DNA of 64,000 nt from Myoxocephalus aenaeus. Lineage: Eukaryota; Chordata; Actinopteri; Perciformes; Cottidae. The DNA is taken from the NCBI GenBank assembly GCA_038501785.1, contig JBAMJR010000170.1:4994001-5058000 (forward strand), given 5' to 3'. This document shows positions 24,001 to 34,234 of the stretch, in pieces (the first letter of the stretch is position 1; each line of letters starts with the position of its first letter). A program made the translations under genes and the position numbers. A model generated the notes under the pieces. That model ran no database searches, was not told the DNA's origin, and worked only from the letters and a program-made list of their open reading frames with translations.

Positions 24001-27000
24001 CTGCGCCCTAAATGAATAAAGATGCAGTTCAAATGTCCACTGCTGTAAAGCATGTACCACAAATGGTGATGGACATATGAGCATATGAGATTATTTGGCT
24101 AAATAAGGGGTTTTGCTAGTTAATTCAACAGCTGCTGCAGACATTTTATGTATTTCACCCCCATTTTTTAATTACAATGCATATAGTAAACATCATGTTC
24201 AACAGAAAGATTAATTTAAAAGGGATTCCAGCAATGGAGTTACAATCTGGGGGTGGCAAATTTGAAATATGATGCCATTTATTACCATAGGGAGAGGATT
24301 ATAAAATACTTTTTATCGGGACAATACATTACTAATTGACGTCTTTAATTTAGTTTGAATCTTAAGTTCTATGTGTTAACAATAAATAATGCATCAGACA
24401 CTTAAGTAATGTCAAAAATATGGTTGACTGACTGTACAAATGTATTTTAAAAAGGTAGTTACAGGTGAGTGGACTGCAACAGATATTGCTAATGAGTGCA
24501 GTGCTGCATTACGTTGTGAATGCATTTACAATCCCAATAACTGTCAACATGATTTACTCTTTATTGTGGTTGAAGCAGATCAACTGAACAACGCAGCAAT
24601 AACAGCATATTTTGTACATTTATGTGGAGCCCTGTTCTGACAGCAAGTTGACCGGTAGTTAAAGTGCCACAACTATTCTTACTTCTGGTCAAAACATGAC
24701 AAACACTCAAGTCGCATATGAAAGAACATAACACACAGATGTTGGATTCTATTTCAGGGACAAACATGTGAATAATACATGGAGGATCTTGACTTTTAAG
24801 TGTCCGCAACATCTGCATAACATTAAGAATACGCTTTTTTTAAATTGCTGTGATTATGAAATATGTTTAGCTTTGTCGAGTAGTTAATTATTTATTCAAT
24901 AATTTGTTTTGCATTTGGGAGCAACATCATGATTGCCTTCTCTGGAGCAAGATACAGGCTCCGTGTGTTCAGTTCCAGCAGCATGTTTACAAAGAGCCGT
25001 CAGTTTGTCTTTACAATTAGCAAATATAACAAACACACAACGATCTGCAGGGAGTACGTTGAGGGAATCGCTGTGATGACTGACGATCATATTTCATCAG
25101 CACTTTTCAGCCGTCATCTTCTCAAATACTATAATCATTTGCTGTCTTTTGTTTGCTCCGTCTCCATTATGAACCAAAGCATCCTTCAACTAGCAGCCCC
25201 CCCGCATTACCTTTTGATCAGAGCCACTCAAGATTAATTAAGCAATGATTTACTTGCAATAGCTCTGATTAGCATGCTGATTAGGATTATTTTTGTTTTC
25301 ATTTAGTTGTCAAATCCACAGCTGGTCACTTTGTGTGTGAGACCACATGCACTACTGAAGAATCGGTTGACCTTGTAGTTAAAACCTTTGCTGTCGTTTT
25401 GAGCCCCGATTCCCCCCCTAGGGGGGGAGAAGCCCTTCTAGAGGCCTTAGTGAGGTCTGTTCAAGTAGTCGTATGAACCCCAAATGAGTTATAATACTTG
25501 TATTATTTTATATATTTTTTTCAGAATTTATTTGTGAAAAAATAAATAAAAAAAACACTTATAACATTTTGATCATAACTATGAACTTCCAGCATGATAT
25601 GAGCAAGATTTCCCAAAAATGCCTTTTCGAGCCACCCCCAAGTTTTTCCAGATGCATGCTTTTAAGGCCTACAAATCACAATAAATCAAAGCCTTGGGGA
25701 ATTACCATGGTGTTTTCGTCAAAAAAGTATGTCGTTTGGTTAAAAAATGTAAAAGTTATAACCTTTATGTCTAAACACCATTTGTTTGGAGCATGCTGGG
25801 TATTCAAATGAACATTGTAATCTCTGCTTAAAACGTGTGACGCGTTTTAAGAAACCTCCCACGATCACGGAAGCCTCCAGAGTGGAAAAAGTCAAAGAGA
25901 GTAGAAAAAAAAAAACAGTCCGGCCGCATTTGGATTGTTCAGGTACTAATATACTACACACAAGGGTCTATCACTTTATTAGATTCATACAAGCTCGTAG
26001 GGTTACGAAGAAGTTTATTGAAATCCGACTTTGTAAAGTGTACTTATTGACGATCTAGTGAAGCGTTACGGCCACCGCCGGAAACGACGGCGAGGTTACG
26101 GGGTTTATGTAAAAGTATATGTACATACAGTACATATATCCTCATAAGTATATATTAATTTGTATCAATGAGATACTCTTTTGGCTTGTTTTTATCGACT
26201 TATTCTGAAAGGCACATTTAAATAAATATAATTGATAGGGGCGATGTTGCACTTAAAATTAGCAGATACATTTTCCCAATACTTACGCATTTAACTTGCC
26301 ATATTTTGCCCTCACCGCAGTGGTGGTGTTAACCCTTCGGAATCCGCGACCGCGTTTTTTTTTTTAAGTATTCCTTTCACACTACAGAATTTGTAAGTAA
26401 ATGTTATTCTACAACCACATTAGTCATTTTCTCTTTCAGGTGTAAACCCAAGGAGAGATTATGCGTTTAGTCGTCTGTGCGTCTGTTACTGAGTGAGTGA
26501 CCACCGCTAATCTCATATTATGCTGCAGCAAACTACATAATATTGTTTAATACATATTTTGTATATTATATATATTTTTAGAAATGTGTTTGATGGTGCT
26601 TCAGTCACAAAACACAGCGGGTGTAATTGCAATCATACCTGGCACATATCTGCACTCTTGAGTGCACCTTTCAATTTTTTTGTGTTCTTGCTTCCCACAC
26701 AAGATACATGTAAAACATATATAATTACATAAAACTGAACTGTTTTTATTATATTAATTTGCCTACTTGATATTCGTTCATTCAAGCAAAACTGTTTTGC
26801 CATCGTGTGAGGCACAAAGACAGGTCAAGCCACTGCTGAGAGCTCTGATTGTGAACCTCTTGAATTTAAATAGCAGTCGGTGATGAATGCGACCTCTGGA
26901 CCAGTCGCAATTACCAACAACACTGGACTGCATCCGCACAATTATGGGGTTTTGTATTTTAACATTAGGTAAGCCAGCTTTTCAGCTTGACATTTGTTTT

Positions 27001-27863
27001 AATTAAACTGTAACAGATTGCACTGTATTCAAATAGAAACATTACTCATCAACAATAAGAAAGTTAAAATATGATACTATAAAGTGATGAAATGGGTTTT
27101 GCACTTTATTTAAAGACCTAAACACCCTTACACTCTTAGAGTTGAGAGGGAGTTAGCCCTTCACAGGAGGTAGAGCTCCCCTGAACTTTAATAATGGGGC
27201 TGACAAGTAGAAGAAGAATGGATGACCATTTGTCTTCAAACTGTTTGCCCTCTTGCTGGTGCAGTGAGACAGCAGGCTATGTAATAAAGAGGGTGTGAGG
27301 CTGGACATCCAGTTTCCCTCTCAGATATGTGACTCGGTGGTAATGAGATTTTTCGGGGGGGCCGTGTCATCCCCGCTCCCCAGCATGTGTCTGTCAGTGG
27401 CTCAGTAGAGCCGATAATGACATTCAGCGTTCCCGCTAAGGACCGGCGATTTAAGGGATTGAAGAAGCACTGGAGCATTAATGTAAACCTTCAGTGCATA
27501 AAACTGTATCATGATTGAACAATGTCCGGGGACATCGTAGTCGCTACTGCCTCATCCTGGATCATAATGTCTTCATATTTACTAGAATGACTCAGGAAGT
27601 CATCTGATGAGACTGAAATATGGACAGAAATGTAGTGAGGAGGAAAGATAGTGATGGAATGGCAAGCGCATAAAGGATGCATTCAGAGTTGGCAAGTCAC
27701 TGGCTTGATAATAAAATATGATATTTTATTGTTGCCCCAAGGTGGAAAAATGACCACAAAAAATAACATAAGAGACTAAATGGGGTCTACATTTTGATAT
27801 CGCTTATCTAAATCATCATGATATTATAGAAGACGTCACTCACTTAGACCCGTGTACAAATCA

Positions 27864-27865
<2 letters not shown>
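21049..27865. other. Long unassigned stretch, candidate regulatory DNA
   Basis: I found no exon, RNA gene or well-bounded mobile element in this 6.8 kb. Short TG tracts lie at about 23731-23745 and 23777-23802. The parts at about 22910-23240 and 24895-25290 are rich in TAATTA/TGATTAG words and look like unique, possibly constrained non-coding sequence. The part at about 25395-26480 is different: it has GC palindromes and CpG-rich islands suggesting old mobile-element DNA. Confidence 0.4.
25412..25427. repeat. Perfect palindrome C7-TA-G7
   Basis: This is a 16-bp perfect palindrome, CCCCCCCTAGGGGGGG. A similar CCCCCCTAGGGG lies at 42803-42814. It may mark an element end or be a chance GC run. 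Confidence 0.9.

Positions 27866-27894
<29 letters not shown>
27866..27894. repeat. Poly-T run, 29 bases
   Basis: This is an uninterrupted T-run. It could be the A-tail of a minus-strand retrocopy, but the sequence to its right (toward 28100) does not resemble a recognisable retrogene or SINE, so it is listed only as a homopolymer. Confidence 0.95.
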
Positions 27895-27896
<2 letters not shown>

Positions 27897-29510
27897 ACGG
27901 ACAGACCAAAACTCGCAGTTAATCAGTTTCTGTCCAGAAACTATTAAAAGCACATCAGCGAGCCAAACTGAGGTGGCAATGGGTACCATGTTCCTTCATG
28001 TGAACACACGCACTGTAGTTTGTTTTGAGCACATCGAACATACAGTCATGATGCCATGTTATACTCTGCAGAACACAAAATACATAGTGGAGATTAGTCC
28101 CGGAACAAATGCACTATTCACATCTTGTTCAAGGAACATTAACTAAAAACTACAACACTCAGCTGTTGCGGGAAATTATTTACATCCTTTTATTTGTGAC
28201 CTAATTTAAAAGATTCATGTCTTCGGTGACAACTTAAGTGTTTGGGACTATGAGCCATAGCCTCGGTAGGAAATCCAGCTAGTATTTAAAGACAAATAAA
28301 TAATTGTTGTAAAACTTTCAGTAAGCAGTCTGCTTGTGTCAACATTTGGCAGGTGTATAATGGTAAAAAACTACAGGTTAATTTCTAAAACAGCCCGTGG
28401 AGCTTTGCATCAGCCAAACAAGTTGAAGATAAAGACTTTGCAAAATCAAAAATACAACATTCTGGATCATTTTAGGAAAAAACAAGACAAAACAGAAGTG
28501 GTGGTGATTGTAGCTGAAAGCCACAACTGTCAATACATGTTCAGCCTCAGCAGTGGCTGAAGTAATTCAAACAAATGTCAACTTCAGGTAAGAGAGCAAT
28601 GTCGTTGTGGAAGGACTTGATTGAGCTGTTGATTTCAATGTGTGGAAACAAACGTGGTGCGAGTCATGACACTTAAAGTGTGCTGGCTTTGATTTGAACA
28701 GACTTTATTAGAATTGTCAAGGACAGCTGTGAGCCAATAGGACGTCCAACACTTTGCAATAGCAGAGTATGGAGAATTGTCTCCAACTCTATCTCTTTTT
28801 CTATCGGTGTGACAATTTTTTTAAATTTCATATTCCATTTTTCATCAATATGCAACAGTCTTTTTTTCTGGCTTGTTTTTCTGACAGACATAATTTTTGC
28901 AGCGATAAGTACCCATCAGATTTTCCTAAATATCCCATAAATCCTTTGGACAAGCAGTAATGGCTGTCTGTGCCCTTGCTGTCAGAGCTACTTTGAATTG
29001 GTGCAATGCCAATGCGTTATTACCCGCAATGTCCCTCGGCAGGTAGTCTGCCTTGTGTAAACAGCACTGCCCACCAAGGTAGAAAATCAACACTGTCATC
29101 CAGGGAAATTAGGACCACTCAGAAACATTCAAATTTTGATTTTCTTTTTTTTATCCTGCCAGATTCAGTATCCAAAGACAGGCCTTTTAACTGGATTAGC
29201 CAGGTGTTTGAAGACGAGTGACAGTCTTAGTTGGAGCAAATTGGGTTCACCCTCTTAACATGTTTGAGTGTAAAAAGCCCTGACGGGTGAAGCCCATAGG
29301 TGAGTAATGTGTTTTTTTTATTTAGATTTACTCAACTTAGTATGGGAACCAATGTTCCAAGCACTGAACTCATCTAGTCCATTCAAGCTTGTGTCAGGGT
29401 GTATTAGAAAAACAGTCCTCTCTTTGCTATATGTTGTGTACATTTGTGAGAACACACATGGCTACTTTCTCTGGCATGCAGGTGGGAGACTTAGGGTTAG
29501 CGGGGACCCT

Positions 29511-29513
<3 letters not shown>
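27895..29513. other. Unassigned non-coding DNA
   Basis: I see nothing to annotate: AT-rich, short chance frames only, and no repeats beyond homopolymer runs of under 10 bases. Confidence 0.5.

Positions 29514-29572
<59 letters not shown>
29514..29572. repeat. (TG)n microsatellite, about 29 units
   Basis: This is a perfect TG/CA tract. The small frames across it are artefacts. Confidence 0.98.
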
Positions 29573-29574
<2 letters not shown>

Positions 29575-30044
29575 TTTTCTTGGGGGAGTCTTATTATTCA
29601 ATATCACTGTAACGCTGATCCCTGTTTGGAATTGTACAAACTATTTTGAATGACACTTACAGTGATTAATGTCACACGGGGGATCCTTTCACTCTGTGGC
29701 GCGCTCTCTCTGTTTATGAGCACAGATTCTGACTCACAATGAGACCATTAGTGTGGAGGAATGACACATCCCTACAATGTCAAAAGGTCAGCCACCCCAT
29801 TATAAGTGAATAATCCCCCCCCCCCTAAAAAAATGCAATGTCTCAAGCCTCCAGCTCAGATTCTATTCAGTTGACAGGGCCTTTTGACTAGAGGCAAAAC
29901 TCAGAATCTATTCAGCAGTCAATTTGCCTCCCCAGCTCTGATTATGAACACTGCTGCAGCAGTGGGGTTTGATAGCTGCTATAATACTGCCAGACAGTTC
30001 AATTCCCCCCCTCACTTCCTCCCCATGCCAATCTCTCTCTCACA

Positions 30045-30104
<60 letters not shown>
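30045..30104. repeat. (CA)n microsatellite, about 29 units
   Basis: This is a perfect CA tract preceded by CTCTCTCTCACACTCA. Confidence 0.98.
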
Positions 30105-30107
<3 letters not shown>

Positions 30108-32338
30108 TCTATGTACATTACCTGAACTAACTGCTTTGATATTAAAAAGACAAATAAAACGGATAGACAAAGAGCTGTGACAGTTAGTAAACTCTTCAAG
30201 TGGAGGCGTGGACTAGCCGTCCACTTCAAGATGTCAATATAAGTCTTTATAGCTTGAGCACTTTGCTTGGTATTAGTATGCGCACACTTCTAGTATCGCA
30301 CTATTCTCATTGGAGTCTCATATTTCCTTTTCCTTATTGTGTAAACTAACCCACACACATGCACATACTTATACACACATATAGGCTGTGCTGGTATGCT
30401 CATCTCAGACGCAAGTGGTGTGTATTGTGTGCCTCACTTCTCCTTTAAATAATAATATATTGTTTAGTTTTGAGTAGCAAAATCATATACAAGACATGTA
30501 TGTTTGTAGTTTACTCTATCCTCCGTCACGTGTGTCTCACGTGTCGCGATCACTTACGAGGTCACAGACACCATTTTTGTAGTTTTCTCACTTCAACCAT
30601 TGTGTTTGTCATCTCACGTGTCACCATTTTTCTTTTGCTTATTAATATGTTGTGTTGATATTAATAATAGTATTAATGTCAATAATTTAGTTTTCATACT
30701 TGCTGATAACCAAACATGCTACTGCCAGATCCCAACAGACTCATGTGTCAACATGTCCCAAAATATATTTACAAAATATTTAAAATAAGGTGAAGGAGGG
30801 AATGACACCATTACATCCAAATGCATTTCACTTCTTCTGATGACAAACAAAGGTTTGGAAATGTAGTCAGCCATTACTGTTTGAACAAATTAAAAGTTCT
30901 CAATGGTGGTGGCAGGATTTGTGATAGGCTTTGACAGCACCTCCTTGGGTTTCCTTTCTCTGGTTCCGTGCTTCTCTTTGAGCCTCCCTATCAGTAATTG
31001 GTCTGCATTGCCAGCCACGGACTGATTGTAATAACGCTTCTATTGAATAGCACAATCAGCCCTCTGGCCTCGTATGATTTTCCTTAGGGATCGCTCGCTC
31101 TGTCTTCACAAAATAAAAAAGAAGAGAAAGCGAAAGATTCATATCAAGTGAGCATGCGCAGAGAGAAATTAATTATCTCTCTTTGAATTCCGGTTAATAC
31201 TCTTACTAAGTAACTCTTTATGCATTATCAATGACATGAAAGAGGACACAGTTGTGGAAGGTGAAGGTCAGGTCAAAGTTTGTCACACTGATTTGAATCT
31301 ACGTCACTGCTTATGGTATGACAGATTGATGGCTCCAGTACAAAAGGACAAATCACAATCCTTGTGCAGACTGCTGATATTTTTATACTTGTTTTATAGC
31401 TTTGTGATAAAAAATGTCAGCAGAGAACCAGCCCATGCCCTCTCGTTGTGAATTGTGGATGTGGACGATGATAAAACCTGCTATTTCCAGTAACAATGAC
31501 TAACAGGAGTGACTGCTGTTTGTTTGCATAAAAAACACTTCCCTCTGGAGACGAGCCACCAAAACAGTAATGCTTGAAATTGAAACTTGGAATCCATCAT
31601 CTAATGGCCATCACGGAATGGATCTTAAGTGATGATTGAAAGCTTTGGCGCCATGCCAAACATTCTTACATGAAGCCCTTTAAGCTGTTAAGGTCTGCAG
31701 CATTTAACGCCATGCAAGGGGAGAAAGTATTTGCAGTTTGAAAGCTTTTCTTGTTGCTTGTGTTATCTGCACCTGTGGTGTTTGTAACCACTGAAGTAGT
31801 GAACAAGCAAATTGAAAAATGATGTAGGCCTGTCTGTTTTGTTCTTTTTCCTTGACGAGTATCCTTTGTTTCTATACTCCTGTAGCCAGATTTTCTTTTA
31901 AAGGGTAAATCAAAACTAAACCTTAAACTGCTTCTGCACGTCTCACCATGGTTTAAAACGTTCAAGCAGGTGCACTTCTAAACAAAGCCAAATCAAGGAT
32001 GTAAAAGCGGGTATTTTTGCACCTGACAGCAGTTGAAAACACCTGCTGTGAAAACTTTTTGGGGGTCTCGCCAGAACTGCTTGAAAGTTTCAGCCCTTTT
32101 GAGAATGTAGCAGTCGGTTTCTGCGGCGAATTAGACTGTAAACTGTGAAAATATGACTCTGTAATAAATTGCAAGTTAAAAGAAATCCATGCCAGAGAGA
32201 TAAGCAAGGGCAATTTATTTGAACTTTAAAAGGTAAAAAGTAAATCTGGTAGAACTACTTCATTTCAATCAGGAGAGACAGGGAGTGAATTAGTAGTTCA
32301 TGTTTATTATGCCAGATGATTAGTCCATGGTTACACAG
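30105..32338. other. Unassigned non-coding DNA
   Basis: No gene is supported. The part at about 30890-31200 combines TCAGTAATTGG, GATTGTAATAACG and CAATCAGCC words in a low-repeat context and is a candidate conserved element. The remainder is stop-dense AT-rich DNA. Confidence 0.45.
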
Positions 32339-32339
32339 A

Positions 32340-32575
32340 ATTTATTTGGCGCTTGAACTCCGCGAGGAGATTGAGATCGCGCTGTGTTTTCCCCGAGCGG
32401 CAGCAATCTGTAGCTCCCCCCGAGGAGTCCAGCCACTGGTGGTGGTGGCTGGAGGTTCTGCTGGAGTTGCAGATGGGGTGCTGAATCTGAGAAGGCGGAT
32501 GGTGCTGGGGAGGCGGCGGGTCGCATGTGACAGCAGCAGGACGCTAGAGGCGGGGATAGAGAACATTTAAACGTC
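32340..32575. other. GC-rich block of unknown origin abutting LINE
   Basis: This 235-bp segment is clearly more GC- and CpG-rich than its left flank. It contains a GGTGGTGGTGGCTGG run and a GGAGGCGGCGGGTCGC stretch. It ends where the LINE coding match begins. All three plus frames and several minus frames are open for tens of codons, which is what GC-rich sequence gives by chance, and no domain is recognisable. It may be part of the same insertion (a fused repeat or unrecognised 5' element sequence) or a separate older repeat. Confidence 0.4.
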
Positions 32576-32577
32576 AT

Positions 32578-33501
32578 GAGTTCCACAAGGTTCTGTGCTT
32601 GGACCAATTTTATTCACCTTTTATATATGCTTCCTTTAGGCAATATTATCAGAAAACACTCCATAAACTTTCACTGTTATGCCGATGATACTCAACTATA
32701 TTTGTCAATCAAGCCAGATGAAATCCACCAGGTCGCTAAGCTTCAAGCGTGTCTTAAAGACATCAAGACCTGGATGACCTGCAACTTCCTGCTGCTGAAC
32801 TCGGACAAGACTGAAGTTATTCTACTCGGCCCAGAACACCTCAGAAATCAATTATCTGACATATGGTTTCTCTGGATGGCATCGCTCTGGCATCCACCAC
32901 TACAGTAAGGAATCTCGGAGTTATTTTTGACCAGGACCTATCCTTTGGCTCCCACGTGAAACAGATCTCAAGGACTGCCTTTTTTCACCTACGGAACATC
33001 TCAAAGATCCGGCACATCCTGTCTCAAAGCGATGCAGAAACATTGATCCACGCATTTGTTACTTCAAGACTGGATTACTGTAACTCCGTATTGTCCCTTG
33101 GGTCTCTCCAGCTGATCCAGAATGCTGCAGCTCATGTACTAACAAGGACTCGGAAGAGAGATCACATTACTCCTGTACTAGCTGCTCTCCACTGGCTTCC
33201 TGTAAGATCGAGAATCATATTTAAAATCCTTCTCCTCACCTATAAAGCCTTAACTCGTGATGCACCATCATATCTTAAAGAGCTTATAGTGCCATATTAC
33301 CCCACTAGAGCGTTACGCTCACTGAATGCAGGGTTACTTGTGGTTCCCAGAGTCTTAAAAAGTAGGTTGGGGGCTAAAGCTTTTAGTTATCGGGCTCCTC
33401 TTCTGTGGAATCAGCTTCCACTTTCAGTCCGGGGGGCAGACACAGTCACCTCATTTAAGAGTAGACTTAAGACTTTCCTCTTTGATAGCGCTTATAGTTA
33501 G
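32578..33501 (+). pseudogene. LINE ORF2 remnant, CR1/L2-type reverse transcriptase (5'-truncated)
   Basis: This encodes the second half of the reverse transcriptase and the C-terminus of a non-LTR retrotransposon ORF2. The match begins with the conserved VPQGSVLGP segment (32578 onward). A small length change in a TTTTATATATG run then shifts frame before YMLPLGN. The catalytic palm box YADD is at 32678-32689 (frame starting 32576). A second frameshift at about 32865 separates the fingers/thumb part from the C-terminal frame (32863-33501), which carries SRLDYCNSVL, LQLIQNAAAHVLTRTRKRDH, LAALHWLPVR, APSYLKELI and FKSRLKTFLFDSAYS before the stop. Relative to family members, about eight residues between SVL and the QLIQNAA box appear deleted. 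The endonuclease and N-terminal RT are absent. Two frameshifts plus truncation make it a dead copy. The tail type and C-terminus fit the CR1/L2 group of teleosts. Confidence 0.92.
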
Positions 33502-34234
33502 GGCTGTTTCAGGCGTATAGTTAGGGCTGGCTCAGGTTTGCCCTGGTCCAGCCCCTAGATATGCTGCTATAGGCCTAGACTGCTGGGGGACATCTTAGGA
33601 TACACTGAGCTCCTCTTCCTCTTTCGCTCCTCTTCTCTTCCTCTCCTCTCCTTTCTCTCCATCTGGATAAACTATTGTCTCTTCAATGCACATTACTAAC
33701 TCTACTTTCTTTTTCCATGGATTCATGGCTGCCTGGAACCGGTCCTTCCCCGGGTCCTGCCTGGAACCGGTAATGCCTGGAACCGGTCCTGCCTGCTTCC
33801 ATGGCCCTGCTGATGGAACCGGCCTGGAACCGGTCCTGCCTGCTGCCATGGCCCTGCTGATGCCCACCCCTCCTCTCTACCGCCTTCTGCTTCATGGATC
33901 GTGGATTATCTGGATCATGGACCATGCCTACTACTCATTATATGAATAATTTCTGTCATATTCATTGAATGTGCTGTAACTACGCTATTCATTCTGGCCA
34001 CATGACATCTATTGCTTCTGTCCATCCGGGGAGAGGGATCCTCCTCTGTTACTCTCCCTCAGGTTTCTTCCCTTTTTTTCCCTGTGAAAGGATTTTTACT
34101 ATCTTTTTAGGGGAGTTTTTCCTGATCCGATGTGAGGTCCCAGGACAGGGATGTTATGTGTACAGTTTGTAAAGCCCTCCGAGGCAAACTTGTATTTGTG
34201 ATGTTGGGCTATATAAAATAAACTGAATTGAATT
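33502..34234 (+). mobile_element. 3' UTR of the LINE at 32578-33501
   Basis: The sequence continues from the ORF stop through a pyrimidine-rich stretch and an expanded GCCTGGAACCGGT repeat block. It then runs through a conserved distal part with CATCCGGGGAGAGGGATCC, TTTTTCCCTGTGAAAG and GTATTTGTGATGTTGGGCTA. It ends in ATAAACTGAATTGAATT, a TGAATT-type tail. The distal 400 bp is matched by the fragment at 59658-60048, proving that this is family sequence and not flanking DNA. Confidence 0.88.
33775..33862. repeat. Two 41-bp tandem-like units inside LINE 3' UTR
   Basis: The units at 33775-33815 and 33822-33862 differ at one position and share GCCTGGAACCGGTCCTGCC...CATGGCCCTGCTGATG. Further CCTGGAACCGG copies begin at about 33732 and 33760. 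The related fragment at 59658 has only a single, partial unit. Confidence 0.85.

Noticed and set aside
27866..27894. Poly-A tail of a minus-strand processed retrocopy
   Set aside because: The sequence beside the T-run shows no SINE, LINE or gene-like content and no flanking duplication.
32320..32607. 95-codon minus-strand frame and overlapping frames in the GC-rich block
   Set aside because: Several frames on both strands are open because of GC content; none encodes a known domain.
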